A stretch of DNA of 64,000 nt, taken from contig NZ_VTOX01000007.1 of NCBI RefSeq assembly GCF_012184415.1, positions 1 through 64,000 of the forward strand, in the 5' to 3' direction. Positions within the stretch are counted from its first letter, which is position 1. Every line of letters starts with the position of its first letter. This DNA comes from Ramlibacter lithotrophicus (GTDB lineage Bacteria > Pseudomonadota > Gammaproteobacteria > Burkholderiales > Burkholderiaceae_C). Position numbers and translations under genes: made by a program. Of this stretch, positions 45,272-55,021 are shown one piece after another. Under the pieces are notes generated by a model, which saw only the letters and a program-made list of their open reading frames with translations, was not told the origin of the DNA and did not search any database.

Positions 45272-46687
45272 TCAGTGGCGGGCGCCGGCGGGGGGCTTGC
45301 GCGGTTTGCGGTTGGGGTCGACGGGCTGCGGGTGCAGCGTGGCGACGGTGAGCTGGTCGTCGCCGAAATAGCGCGCGGCGACCGACTTCACCTGTTCCGC
45401 GGTGACGCCCTTCAGCCGCTCGATCAGGCGCTCGCCGGCGTCGGGCGGAAAGCCCATGATCCAGTAGCTGCCGATCTCGCGGGCCTGGTTCATCACCGAG
45501 TCCAGCTTGTAGATCTCGGCCGCGATCCATTGCGTCTTCACGCGCTTGAGCTCCTCCTCGCTGACCCCGTCGCGCGCGACCTTGGCGACCTCGGCGCGCA
45601 GGGCCGCCTCGACCTGCGCGGCCGTCTTGCCCTTTGCCGGAACGCCGTCCAGCGTGAACATCTGCGGACCGCGGCCCCACAGGCCGTTGCCGGCGCCCAC
45701 GCTGTCGGCGACCCGGTCCGGGCCCTGCGTCAGGTTGCGGTTGAGCCGCGCGCCGCTGTGGCCGTCGAGGACGGCCGCGAGCACCGTGAGGGCCAGCGCA
45801 TCGTCGTTCTCGGGGGCCGGTTCGAACGACGTCAGCTGCGGCACCTTGAACGCCAGCGCCACGTACGCCTGTTCCGCCGGCGCCTTGAACTCCAGCCGGC
45901 GCACGCCGGCCTGCGGCGGCTCCTCCCGCGGCTTGCGTGGCGGGACCGGGCTGGCCTTGATCCCGCCGTAGTGCTTCTCGGCCAGCCGGCGCACCTGCTC
46001 CGGGTCGACGTCGCCGGCCACGACGATGACCGCGTTGGCCGGCACGTACCAGCGGCGGTAGAAGTCGCGGGCGTCCTGCGGCGTCATCGCCTCGAGGTCG
46101 CTCATCCAGCCGATGATGGGGCGGCGATAGGGCGAAGCGAGGTACGCGGTGGCGCTCAGCTGCTCCCACAGCAGCGAGCGCGGTGCATCCTCGGTGCGCA
46201 GCCGGCGCTCCTCCTTGACGACTTCGAGTTCAGGCTTGAACTCGCTGTCGGGCCACTTGTTGTTGGCGAAGCGGTCGGCCTCGAGCTTCATCACCTCTTC
46301 GAGCTTGCCGGCCGGGATCTGCTGGAAGTAGCCGGTGGCGTCCTTCATGGTGAAGGCGTTCTCGCGGCCGCCGAGCGCCGCCACGCGACGCGAGAACTCG
46401 CCCGGCTTGAGCTTCTCCGTGCCCTTGAACAACATGTGTTCCAGGACATGGGCCACGCCGCTCGCGCCGTCGACCTCGTCCATCGATCCGACGCGCACGT
46501 ACACCATGTGGACCGCCGTCGGCGCCCTCTTGTCGGGTTTGACGATCAGCGTGAAGCCGTTGGCCAGCTTGAACTGCTGGGCCTTGGCGGGTCCGGCGGC
46601 TGGGCTCTGCGCGAGGCTCGGAGGCAGGAAGGCCAGGGTCCCGCACAGGCAGAGACTCCACAGGGCTCGGCGAAGGAGGTGTTTCAT
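45272..46687 (-). CDS. M16-family zinc metallopeptidase (active subunit)
   Basis: This 471-aa exported peptidase has a signal peptide (about 1-26, ending SLAQ). The inverted zinc motif HVLEHMLFKGTEK (HxxEH) and the downstream Glu in ELEVVKEERRLRTED complete the metal site, and the C-terminal non-catalytic half follows. It should cleave small peptides in the periplasm together with the inactive M16 partner encoded downstream. It diverges from ftsY with only 28 bp between starts, so the two promoters must overlap. Confidence 0.92.
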   Translation of the reverse strand: MKHLLRRALWSLCLCGTLAFLPPSLAQSPAAGPAKAQQFKLANGFTLIVKPDKRAPTAVHMVYVRVGSMDEVDGASGVAHVLEHMLFKGTEKLKPGEFSRRVAALGGRENAFTMKDATGYFQQIPAGKLEEVMKLEADRFANNKWPDSEFKPELEVVKEERRLRTEDAPRSLLWEQLSATAYLASPYRRPIIGWMSDLEAMTPQDARDFYRRWYVPANAVIVVAGDVDPEQVRRLAEKHYGGIKASPVPPRKPREEPPQAGVRRLEFKAPAEQAYVALAFKVPQLTSFEPAPENDDALALTVLAAVLDGHSGARLNRNLTQGPDRVADSVGAGNGLWGRGPQMFTLDGVPAKGKTAAQVEAALRAEVAKVARDGVSEEELKRVKTQWIAAEIYKLDSVMNQAREIGSYWIMGFPPDAGERLIERLKGVTAEQVKSVAARYFGDDQLTVATLHPQPVDPNRKPRKPPAGARH

Positions 46688-46715
46688 AGAATCGCAGATT
46701 CTAGAGAGCCCCTCA

Positions 46716-47855
46716 ATGTTCAGTTTCTTCAGGAAAAAGCCGGCAGCCACGCCGGCGCCTGCGCCGGAACCGGCGCAGGTCCAGGCTCCCACCCCCACGC
46801 TGCCGCCCGCCACCCCGCCGGCCACGCCTGCGCCCACGGCTGCCCCCGCCGCGCCGGCGAGCACGCCGGCTCCCGCTCAGCCAGCCGCGGGCGGCCTGAT
46901 CGGCAGCGCCCTGGTGCAGGCGATGGACATCCCGGTCGCGCCGCCGGTCGCGCCGGAGCGGCAGGGCTGGATGACGCGCCTCACGGCCGGGTTGCGCAAG
47001 ACCGGCTCGAACATTTCCCAGGTGTTCACCGGCGCGCAGATCGACGATGCGCTGTACGAGGAACTCGAAACGGCCCTGCTGATGGCCGACACCGGGGTCA
47101 AGGCGACGGAACACCTGCTGGAAGAGGTGAAACGCCGCGTCAAGGCGAGCGGCGCCACGCGGCCGGTGCAGGCCAAGAACATCCTGGTGGATTCGCTGAC
47201 CCAGCTGCTCAAGCCGCTGGAGAAGCCGCTGGTCATCGGCCAGTTCCAGCCCACGGTGATCATGGTGGCGGGCGTCAACGGCGCCGGCAAGACGACCTCG
47301 ATCGGCAAGCTCACCAAGCACCTCGCCGGCGAGGGCGCCTCGGTGCTGCTGGCGGCGGCCGATACCTTCCGGGCCGCCGCGCGCGAGCAGCTCGCGATCT
47401 GGGCCGACCGCAACATGGTGGAGATCGTCAGCCAGGCAGGCGGCGACCCGGCGGCGGTGAGCTTCGACGCGGTGACTGCGGGCCGGGCGCGCGGCAAGGA
47501 CGTGGTGCTGGTGGACACCGCCGGCCGGCTGCCGACCCAGCTGCACCTGATGGAGGAGCTGCGCAAGATCAAGCGAGTGGTGCAGAAGGCCGACGCGACG
47601 GCGCCGCACGAGGTCCTGCTGGTGATCGACGGCAACACGGGCCAGAACGCGCTGGCGCAGGTGCGGGCTTTCGATGCGGCGCTGCAGCTCACCGGCCTGA
47701 TCGTCACCAAGCTGGACGGGACGGCCAAGGGGGGCGTGCTGGCCGCCATCGCGCAGGAAAAGCCGGTGCCGGTCTACTTCATCGGCGTGGGCGAGCAGCT
47801 GGAAGACCTGGAAACCTTCGACGCCCGCGAGTTTGCCCTGGCGCTGCTCTCATGA
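46716..47855 (+). CDS. ftsY: Signal recognition particle receptor FtsY
   Basis: This 379-aa SRP GTPase has a conserved NG domain (about 85-379). It has ALLMADTGV, the P-loop GVNGAGKTTSIGKLT, the DTFRAAAREQL insertion-box region, DTAGRLPTQ, the TKLDGTAKGG G4 and the closing FIGVGEQLEDLETFDAREF. The N-terminal 60 residues are a low-complexity Pro/Ala/Thr run in place of the acidic A domain of E. coli, but they keep the FSFFRKK start that could touch the membrane. It docks SRP-ribosome complexes at SecYEG. Confidence 0.95.
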   Translation: MFSFFRKKPAATPAPAPEPAQVQAPTPTLPPATPPATPAPTAAPAAPASTPAPAQPAAGGLIGSALVQAMDIPVAPPVAPERQGWMTRLTAGLRKTGSNISQVFTGAQIDDALYEELETALLMADTGVKATEHLLEEVKRRVKASGATRPVQAKNILVDSLTQLLKPLEKPLVIGQFQPTVIMVAGVNGAGKTTSIGKLTKHLAGEGASVLLAAADTFRAAAREQLAIWADRNMVEIVSQAGGDPAAVSFDAVTAGRARGKDVVLVDTAGRLPTQLHLMEELRKIKRVVQKADATAPHEVLLVIDGNTGQNALAQVRAFDAALQLTGLIVTKLDGTAKGGVLAAIAQEKPVPVYFIGVGEQLEDLETFDAREFALALLS

Positions 47856-48236
47856 GCCGGCCTGCGCAGGCGGTGGTTGCCCGGTCGCCGGGCCGGCCGC
47901 GCTGACTTCGCCGCGCACCCACTGGGCGTATTCCGCGCTCGCCGCCACGGTCATCGCAACGAATTGCGCCAGTTCGTAAGGGTGGTGCCCGGCGAGGAAA
48001 GCCCGCAGCGCCGCCTCCCGTGCCGGCATGGTCTTGATCACCAGCCGCGCTTCCCGGTCCTCGCAGAGCTCGCCCTTCCAGCGGTAGAGCGAAGTCACGT
48101 CGTGGTCGATCTGCACGCAGGCGGCCAGTCGCTGCTCGACCATTTGGCGGGCCAGCGCTGTGGCGGTCGCTCCGGAATCCACGGTCGTGGTCACGACCAG
48201 GATCTGCTGTTCCGGCTCGTCCCTCTCCCCGGTCAT
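47850..48236 (-). CDS. cutA: Divalent-cation tolerance protein CutA
   Basis: This 128-aa trimeric cytosolic protein has the family landmarks VVTTTVDSGATATALARQMVEQRLAACVQ, the SLYRWKGELCEDREARLVIKT strand set and HPYELAQFVAMTV. It is linked to copper/divalent cation tolerance, but its biochemical role is not settled. A C-terminal extension of about 15 residues (AAGPATGQPPPAQAGS) is unusual and overlaps the end of the convergent ftsY by 6 bp. Its start overlaps the stop of the upstream gene by ATGA. Confidence 0.93.
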   Translation of the reverse strand: MTGERDEPEQQILVVTTTVDSGATATALARQMVEQRLAACVQIDHDVTSLYRWKGELCEDREARLVIKTMPAREAALRAFLAGHHPYELAQFVAMTVAASAEYAQWVRGEVSAAGPATGQPPPAQAGS

Positions 48237-48685
48237 AGCGAAACGGGGCGCGACTGGTACTTGAGCTCTGCCGGCAGCCCCAGCAGGGAGGTCGGCGAAC
48301 CCTGGGTGCTGCTGGTGGCCTGTACCCACAGGCCGTCGAACTGGGTGTGCTCCAGGAGCACCGAGGCGCTCACCACCTTGCGGATGCGGGCGTCGATCAC
48401 TGGCAGGTTCTGCAGCACCACGGGCGTGACGACCGGATCCCAGCGCAGGACGCGCACGTAGCCGGCGAAGGAGCTCAGGCCCGATGGCGCGGTTCCGGTC
48501 CGCCTGACGCCGATCTGGACGTCCTCTTCCTTGATCAGCATCCGCTTGAGGCAGTTGCCTATCACACGAAGGTAGTACGTTTCGATGTCGCGGGTGGTCA
48601 GGGTCGAGGATACCGACGAGCTTGCGCCCGGGGGCCGGGCCTTGCGCCGGTTGCCGAACAGGACGCGCTCGAAGATGGGCTTCAT
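48233..48685 (-). CDS. Hypothetical 150-aa protein upstream of cutA
   Basis: I do not recognise this protein. The ATG at 48685 gives 150 aa starting MKPIFERVLFGNRRKARPPG, preceded by GGGAGGCACC as a ribosome binding site; the frame is open further upstream but the codon use there is poor. The middle (about 35-110) has a helix (TRDIETYYLRVIGNCLKRML) followed by strands (YVRVLRWDPVVTPVVLQNLP). No signal peptide or membrane helix. It is coupled to cutA by a 4-bp overlap. It diverges from rpoH with 196 bp between starts. Confidence 0.6.
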   Translation of the reverse strand: MKPIFERVLFGNRRKARPPGASSSVSSTLTTRDIETYYLRVIGNCLKRMLIKEEDVQIGVRRTGTAPSGLSSFAGYVRVLRWDPVVTPVVLQNLPVIDARIRKVVSASVLLEHTQFDGLWVQATSSTQGSPTSLLGLPAELKYQSRPVSL

Positions 48686-48822
48686 GGTGCCTCCCGGCCC
48701 ACTCACCGTGCGCTGGGCCTTGCCGCACCATGCTAGTCCACAAAGGGCCCGGGCAGAAGCGGGTACGGTTTGATACCCGGGAAAACCCCGGATTGGGTAG
48801 CCTGGACCCTGAACTTTTGCGT

Positions 48823-48849
48823 TTAGCACTCCCCTAAGCAGAGTGCTAA
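48823..48849 (+). promoter_or_regulatory. Perfect CIRCE operator (HrcA site) upstream of rpoH
   Basis: TTAGCACTC (48823-48831), a 9-base spacer, and GAGTGCTAA (48841-48849) match the CIRCE consensus TTAGCACTC-N9-GAGTGCTAA at all 18 positions. It lies 32 bases before the rpoH ATG, where a bound HrcA dimer would block transcription or, in RNA form, affect the leader. A possible weak sigma-32-like pair (CCTGAA at 48808, CCCCTA at 48831) overlaps it, but I cannot assign the promoter firmly. Confidence 0.95.
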
Positions 48850-48881
48850 CATCGCAGACGAGAACGAAAGGAGATTCCGGT

Positions 48882-49814
<933 letters not shown>

Positions 49815-49844
49815 CGCCGGCGCCGGTGCGCCGATGAGACATGA

Positions 49845-49870
49845 GGCCCGGTCCCCCCGGGCCTTTTCTT
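49845..49870 (+). terminator. Rho-independent terminator after rpoH
   Basis: GGCCCGG (49845-49851) and CCGGGCC (49857-49863) form a 7-bp stem with a 5-base loop, followed by TTTTCTT (49864-49870). It lies 30 bp past the rpoH stop and 33 bp before the next ATG. Confidence 0.85.
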
Positions 49871-49903
49871 TGGCCGGCCGCGGAATGCGATAACAATCCA
49901 CGG

Positions 49904-51622
49904 ATGAGGTTGTTCGCTGCCTGCTGGTTCGTGGTCCTGCTGTGGATGGCGGCCGCCGGCCCCATGGCGCAGCCGGCGCCGCCGGTCCTGGGCACGATCG
50001 AGCTGTCGCCGGAGCAGCCGATCGTGCCGCTGTCGGGCCGCACCCGTGCGTGGGTCGACCCCACGGGTTTCCGCACTGCGGACCAGGTCGAAGAGATGGC
50101 CGCGTCGCTGCCCTGGTCGGTGCACCAGCGCAGCAGCCGCTACGAACTCGACGACAAGGCGCTGTGGCTGCAGTTCGACGCCGCGATCCGCGGCGGGGGC
50201 CATTTCTTCCTGCAGGTCACGTCCTCGACGGTGCCGAGCGCCCAGCTGTTCTACCGCGCGAGCGACGGCCGCTGGGTGACCCAGGAAGCCGGAACGGCCA
50301 CGGCCGTCTCCGATTGGGCGGTGCCCGGCCGCTATCCGACGTTCGAACTGGCGCCGGCCAACGGCACGCCGGTGCGCTATTGGCTGCGGATCCAGCAGGA
50401 GCACGTGGCGTTCTCCGTCCCGCTGCGGCTGTACGAGGCGTCACGCCTGCTGGCGACCCGGGAGCAGGGCCAGTTCCTCCTCGGCGCGTACTTCGGGCTG
50501 GCCGCCCTGATCATCCTGGGCGCCCTCGTCAACGCGATCGCGCACCGCGACCGCAATTTCGCCACGTTCGCGTTCTACGTGACGGCCCTGGCCGCCGGAC
50601 AACTGGCCGCGCTGGGCCTGGGCGAGCAGCACCTGTGGGACGGATGGACCGGTTGGAACGAGATCGCGACGTTCCTGCTGCCGGGGATTTCTTCGGCGGC
50701 GGGCCTGTGGTTCGCGCGGAACGTCACGGAGCCGGCACGGTTCTCGCGGGCGCTCGACCTGGCGGTGTGGAGCGTCATCGCTGCACTGCTATCCACGGCG
50801 GCCCTGGATACGGTGCTGCGGCTGCCCAGTTCCCACATGCTGCTGATGGTGCTCACGCTGCTGGGCATCGCGGTGGCGGCCGGCCTGATCCTGATGGTGT
50901 GGGTCCACGGCGAGGAGCCCCAGATCGGCCTCGTCGCGGCCGGCTTCGTTCCGCTGCTGGCGACCGAGCTGCTGCGGGCCCTGGTCGGCCTGGACCTGGT
51001 GGCCGCGAGCCCGCTGACGCGCGATGGACTGCTGCTCGGCGGCGCGGCCGGACTGCCGCTGCTGTTCTACGCCCTCAGCCTGCGCAGCAGCCATCGCCGC
51101 GAGGCGCAGCTGCGGGCGGCGGCCCTCGCGCGCGACGACGTGCTCACGGGGATCGCGCACGACCGCACGCTGCTGCAGCGGCTCGAGGGCGCGATCGGTC
51201 GGGCACACGCGCTGAAGCAGCGCTGCGCGCTCGTCACGCTGAAGATCTCCAACTTCGACGCGCTCGCAGCCGAGTTCGGCCGCGAGGCGGCCGACCGGGC
51301 GCTGGTGGTGTCGGCGTCGCTGCTGCGGCGCGCCGCCACCGACATCGACCTCGAGGCGCGGGTCGGCGACCACCATTTCGCCCTGCTGCTCGAGAGCCCG
51401 ACCACGGCGGAAAACGCGATGAACCGGGCGCAGGAGCTGGTGGCGCGCGGCCTGCGGCCGACCACCGCGCTGCCCGGCAACGCCGCGGTCAGGTTCCACG
51501 TGGCCGTGGCCCTGCTGCCGCACGAACAGCTGGACGCCAGGTCGTCGCTGGACTGGCTCCTGGATGCCGTGAACGCCATGCCGCCCGAGGCACGCAAGGT
51601 CATCCGGGCGATGAACTTCTGA
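49904..51622 (+). CDS. 7TM sensor protein with degenerate GGDEF domain
   Basis: This 572-aa protein has a signal peptide (1-22) and a periplasmic beta-rich domain of the 7TMR-DISMED2 type (about 60-175, with DDKALWLQFDA and the RYWLRIQQEHVAFSVPLRLYEA end). Seven membrane helices follow (about 190-390), then a C-terminal GGDEF-like domain (about 415-570). The signature there reads RVGDHHFALLLE instead of R-x-GGDEF, so cyclase activity is very unlikely; it may bind nucleotide or act as a regulatory partner. The layout is that of diguanylate cyclase sensors. Expressed alone, downstream of rpoH. Confidence 0.8.
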   Translation: MRLFAACWFVVLLWMAAAGPMAQPAPPVLGTIELSPEQPIVPLSGRTRAWVDPTGFRTADQVEEMAASLPWSVHQRSSRYELDDKALWLQFDAAIRGGGHFFLQVTSSTVPSAQLFYRASDGRWVTQEAGTATAVSDWAVPGRYPTFELAPANGTPVRYWLRIQQEHVAFSVPLRLYEASRLLATREQGQFLLGAYFGLAALIILGALVNAIAHRDRNFATFAFYVTALAAGQLAALGLGEQHLWDGWTGWNEIATFLLPGISSAAGLWFARNVTEPARFSRALDLAVWSVIAALLSTAALDTVLRLPSSHMLLMVLTLLGIAVAAGLILMVWVHGEEPQIGLVAAGFVPLLATELLRALVGLDLVAASPLTRDGLLLGGAAGLPLLFYALSLRSSHRREAQLRAAALARDDVLTGIAHDRTLLQRLEGAIGRAHALKQRCALVTLKISNFDALAAEFGREAADRALVVSASLLRRAATDIDLEARVGDHHFALLLESPTTAENAMNRAQELVARGLRPTTALPGNAAVRFHVAVALLPHEQLDARSSLDWLLDAVNAMPPEARKVIRAMNF

Positions 51623-51632
51623 TCCGCCCGGC

Positions 51633-52241
51633 TCAGGCGTCCTTGAGCAGTATCTTCAGGTCGGACGCCAGCGCCTCGGGACCGGTGCCGTAGCGCGTGT
51701 ACAGGCGCACCCGGCCCTGCGGGTCGTACACGTAGCTGCCGGCGGAGTGATCCATCGTGTAGCTGTCCGGCATCTTGCCGTCGACCTTCTTGTAGTAGAT
51801 CTTGTATTCCTTGGCGACCGCGGCGAGCTCGTCGGGCGTGCCGCGCAGCGCCACGAAGTCGGGGCCGAAATTGGCCATGTAGGCCTTCAGCATTTCGGGC
51901 GTGTCGCGCTGCGGATCGACCGTCACGAACACGCCTTGCACCCTGGCTCCGTCCGGCCCCAGCAGCCGCTTGGCCTCGGCGATCTCCGACAGAGTCGTCG
52001 GACACACGTCGGGGCAGTGCGTGTATCCGAAGAACACCACCACGGCCTTGCCGCGGAAGTCCTTCAGCGTGCGCGGACGGCCGTCGTGGCCGGTGAGCTG
52101 GAAATCGCGCGCGTACTCGGCACCGGTGACGTCGATCGCCTTGAACTGCGGTTTGGTCTCGCCGCACGCGACGAGAAGCGGCGCCAGCGCGGTCGCCAGC
52201 AAGGGAGCGGAAGTGGCGCGCAGGAGGCTTCGGCGGTTCAT
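51633..52241 (-). CDS. Sco1/SenC-type copper chaperone for cytochrome oxidase
   Basis: This 202-aa lipoprotein-like protein has a lipobox ending LLVAC (Cys26), a thioredoxin fold, the copper motif C-x3-C (Cys76 and Cys80 in [15 protein letters not shown]) and the third ligand His in [14 protein letters not shown]. It delivers copper to the CuA site of subunit II. Last gene of the surf1-ctaA-ctaB-sco minus-strand set; it overlaps ctaB by ATGA. A second, divergent Sco-like protein is encoded 2 kb away in the same operon. Confidence 0.93.
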   Translation of the reverse strand: MNRRSLLRATSAPLLATALAPLLVACGETKPQFKAIDVTGAEYARDFQLTGHDGRPRTLKDFRGKAVVVFFGYTHCPDVCPTTLSEIAEAKRLLGPDGARVQGVFVTVDPQRDTPEMLKAYMANFGPDFVALRGTPDELAAVAKEYKIYYKKVDGKMPDSYTMDHSAGSYVYDPQGRVRLYTRYGTGPEALASDLKILLKDA

Positions 52242-53152
52242 GGTCGGAACAGGTAGTGGTCGATCAGCAGGGCCGCAAAGAGCAGGCTGAGGTGGATCAG
52301 CGAGTAGCGGAAGGTCTTGCGCGCCAGCGCATCGGAGTAATCGCGCCACAGGCGCCATCCGTACCAGCAGAAGCCCAGGCTCAACGCCGTGGCGGCGGCG
52401 AGATAGAACCACGAGCTCATGCCGGAGGCAAAAGGCATCAGGCAGGCGGCGAACAGCACCAGCGTGTAGAGGAAGATCTGCAGCCGCGTGAACTCGTTCC
52501 CATGCGTGACCGGCAGCATCGGCAGCCCCGACTTGCGGTAGTCCTCCACCCGGTACAGCGCCAGCGCCCAGAAATGCGGGGGGGTCCACAGGAAGATGAT
52601 CAGGAACAGGATCAGCGCCTGCGGCCCGACGTCGCCCGTCATCGCCGTCCAGCCGAGCACCGGCGGCATGGCGCCGGACGCGCCGCCGATCACGATGTTC
52701 TGCGGCGTCAGCGGCTTGAGCACGACGGTGTAGACGATGGCGTAGCCGACGAACGTGGCGAACGTCAGCCACATCGTCAGGGGGTTCACCCAGGCGTACA
52801 GCAGCCAGGAACCAAACGCGCACAGCAGCGCCGCGAAAACCAGCGTTTCGCCGTCGCCGAGCTCGCCGCGCGCGGTCGGCCGCCAGGAGGTGCGGCGCAT
52901 CTTGGCGTCGATACCCTTCTCGACCAGGCAGTTGAAGGCCGCCGCCGCGCCGGCCACCAGCCAGATGCCGGCCGCCGCCAGCACGGCCTGCTGCAGGTCG
53001 GCCAGCGTGGGCAGGCCGGGGACGGCCAGCGCCATGCCGATGACGGCGCAAAACACGATCAGCTGCACCACGCGCGGCTTGGTGAGCGCGTAGAACTGCC
53101 GCGCCTTGGCCGCCAGCGGCGCCACCACCGCTTCCTGCTCCACCGCGCTCAT
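52238..53152 (-). CDS. ctaB: Protoheme IX farnesyltransferase (heme O synthase)
   Basis: This 304-aa UbiA-family prenyltransferase has about eight to nine membrane helices. It shows [17 protein letters not shown], the first Asp-rich loop [24 protein letters not shown] (NxxxDxxxD-like) and the second loop [23 protein letters not shown]. It attaches farnesyl to heme B to make heme O, the substrate of CtaA, for cytochrome aa3. It overlaps ctaA by ATGA. Confidence 0.95.
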   Translation of the reverse strand: MSAVEQEAVVAPLAAKARQFYALTKPRVVQLIVFCAVIGMALAVPGLPTLADLQQAVLAAAGIWLVAGAAAAFNCLVEKGIDAKMRRTSWRPTARGELGDGETLVFAALLCAFGSWLLYAWVNPLTMWLTFATFVGYAIVYTVVLKPLTPQNIVIGGASGAMPPVLGWTAMTGDVGPQALILFLIIFLWTPPHFWALALYRVEDYRKSGLPMLPVTHGNEFTRLQIFLYTLVLFAACLMPFASGMSSWFYLAAATALSLGFCWYGWRLWRDYSDALARKTFRYSLIHLSLLFAALLIDHYLFRP

Positions 53153-54300
53153 CCGGATCGCTCCCGTGCGGCACCCGCGGCGCGGGGCTGCCGCGAAACG
53201 CTGCGCCTCGTCTCCGCCAGCGCCCAGGTCAACACCAGGACGAGGCCCGCAGCGCCGCCCGTGTGCGCCACTGCCACCAGCACGGGCCAGTCGAGGAGCA
53301 CGTTCGAGACGCCGCTTGCCAGTTGCCACACCGCCAGCCCGCCAATCAGGCGAGCCTGGCGCTGCACCGCGTCGACCCGCGCGAGCTGCCATGCGAGCAG
53401 CCCCAGCACGGCCAGCACGACATAGGCCGCCAGCCGGTGCGCATAGTGGATCGCCGTCAGCGCGGCGAAGCCGACGTGTTCGCCGCCACCGGTCATTCCC
53501 AGCTCGCGCCAGAGCTCGAAGCCCTGGCGGAAATCCATCGTCGGCCACCAGCTGCCCTGGCAGGCCGGGAAGTCGCTGCAGGCGAGCACGGCGTAGTTGG
53601 TGCTGACCCAGCCGCCCAGCGCCGCCTGCAGCCACGCGAGCGCGGTGGCCGCCACCAGCCAGGTACGCAGCCGCGGCGCGATGGCGACGCGCGAGCGCCC
53701 CTGCTGCGCGTGCTCGTAGGCCACCGCCTGCCGGCACAGCAGCGCCAGCAGCACGAGCCCGGCCAGCAGGTGCATGGTCACCACGGCTGGGAACAGCTTC
53801 ATCGTCACGGTCCAGGCGCCCAGCGCGCCCTGGAACGAGACCCACACCAGGGTGACGGTGGGCCACCACGGACTCACCGCCGCGCCGCGGCGGCGCAGCA
53901 CCCAGGTGCCGGCCGTGAGGGTCAGGATCAGCACGCCGACCGCGGTCGCCAGGTAGCGGTGGATCATCTCGATCCACGCCTTCTGGTGCGTGACCGGCCC
54001 GGTGGGCATCGCGGCCTGAGCTTCGGAGATCTGCGCGTGGGCACCGGTGGGACTGGCCTGGCCGTAGCAGCCCGGCCAGTCGGGGCACCCGAGGCCGGAA
54101 TCGGTGAGCCGGGTGAAGGCGCCGAACAGCACGAGGTCGAAGGTCAGGAACAGGACCAGCAGCGTCAGCGCCTGCAGGCGGCGCGCTGGAACCGCCTTCT
54201 TGTTGCGCAACCACATCCAGGACAGCGGGCCGAGCGCCACCACCACGCCCATCAGCATGATGTGCAGCACCGGCGAGAGGTCGTACAGCGGTTGTTCCAT
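53149..54300 (-). CDS. ctaA: Heme A synthase (COX15/CtaA)
   Basis: This 383-aa membrane protein has eight predicted helices and paired His ligands: [22 protein letters not shown] in the first half with the conserved Cys pair, [30 protein letters not shown] and [17 protein letters not shown]. It oxidises heme O to heme A. It has the length of type-1 CtaA. It starts 1 bp after the stop of the Sco-like gene upstream. Confidence 0.95.
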   Translation of the reverse strand: MEQPLYDLSPVLHIMLMGVVVALGPLSWMWLRNKKAVPARRLQALTLLVLFLTFDLVLFGAFTRLTDSGLGCPDWPGCYGQASPTGAHAQISEAQAAMPTGPVTHQKAWIEMIHRYLATAVGVLILTLTAGTWVLRRRGAAVSPWWPTVTLVWVSFQGALGAWTVTMKLFPAVVTMHLLAGLVLLALLCRQAVAYEHAQQGRSRVAIAPRLRTWLVAATALAWLQAALGGWVSTNYAVLACSDFPACQGSWWPTMDFRQGFELWRELGMTGGGEHVGFAALTAIHYAHRLAAYVVLAVLGLLAWQLARVDAVQRQARLIGGLAVWQLASGVSNVLLDWPVLVAVAHTGGAAGLVLVLTWALAETRRSVSRQPRAAGAARERSG

Positions 54301-54301
54301 G

Positions 54302-55021
54302 TCAGGGGTTCCCTCGGCCGGGCTGGTCCCAGGACGAAGACGCCCGCAGCAGCCGCTCCAGGTCGCGCCTGGCCTTGCCGGCGCCGGCCACGTCGAGATC
54401 GGCCGGGAACCGCATCATCCAGTGGCCCATCGGATCGACCACGTACAGGTGGTCGGCCAGCCGCCGGCCGGCAGCGGGCGCGAGCCACGCCGCCAGCGGC
54501 GCCTCGCCGACGCGCAGCACCGTCGCCTGCCTGAGCGCCGGCAGCAATTCGGGGCGCAGCGGCGCGCCATCGGTGACCAGCCACACCCAGTCCATGCGCT
54601 CCTTGTCCTTGCCCAGCGCCTCCCGCAACTGGCGCTGCAGGTAGAGGTGCTTTTCGCACTGCGCATCGCAGGCGCCGCCACCGACGCTGACCAGGAGCCA
54701 CTGCCCCTTGAGCGACGGCAGTGCGACCGCCGCCCCGTCCAGGTTCGTCGCAGCCAGCGGCGGCACAGGACGCTGCTCCACCAGGTCACCGAAGTTGCGC
54801 TGCCCTTGCGGCCGGACCACGTAGTAGCTGAAGTAGGAAGCGACGATGGGCGCCACGCAGACGGCGAGCAGCGCGAGCATCTTGAAGCGCCCGGAGCGCG
54901 TGCGGCGGCTGTCGGCGGCGACGGCGTGCTGCGGCGCGGGCAGCGAGTGCACCGTGAGCGCGAGCGGCTCGTCAAGCAGGCGGTGCCTTCCGGCGGGGGG
55001 CGATGAACTGGAACCAGACAT
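54302..55021 (-). CDS. Sco-like membrane-anchored protein with CxxxC motif
   Basis: This 239-aa protein has one membrane helix (about 48-68, MLALLAVCVAPIVASYFSYY) and a periplasmic thioredoxin-like domain: LKGQWLLVSVGGGACDAQCEKHLY with Cys118-x3-Cys122, and His191 in ADHLYVVDPMGHW. The Cys pair and His occupy the same relative places as the copper ligands of the Sco protein encoded nearby ([12 protein letters not shown]), though overall identity is low. It is likely a second copper or thiol-redox factor for oxidase assembly. The ATG at 55021 overlaps the 3' end of surf1 by 50 bp; a later start is possible. Confidence 0.75.
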   Translation of the reverse strand: MSGSSSSPPAGRHRLLDEPLALTVHSLPAPQHAVAADSRRTRSGRFKMLALLAVCVAPIVASYFSYYVVRPQGQRNFGDLVEQRPVPPLAATNLDGAAVALPSLKGQWLLVSVGGGACDAQCEKHLYLQRQLREALGKDKERMDWVWLVTDGAPLRPELLPALRQATVLRVGEAPLAAWLAPAAGRRLADHLYVVDPMGHWMMRFPADLDVAGAGKARRDLERLLRASSSWDQPGRGNP

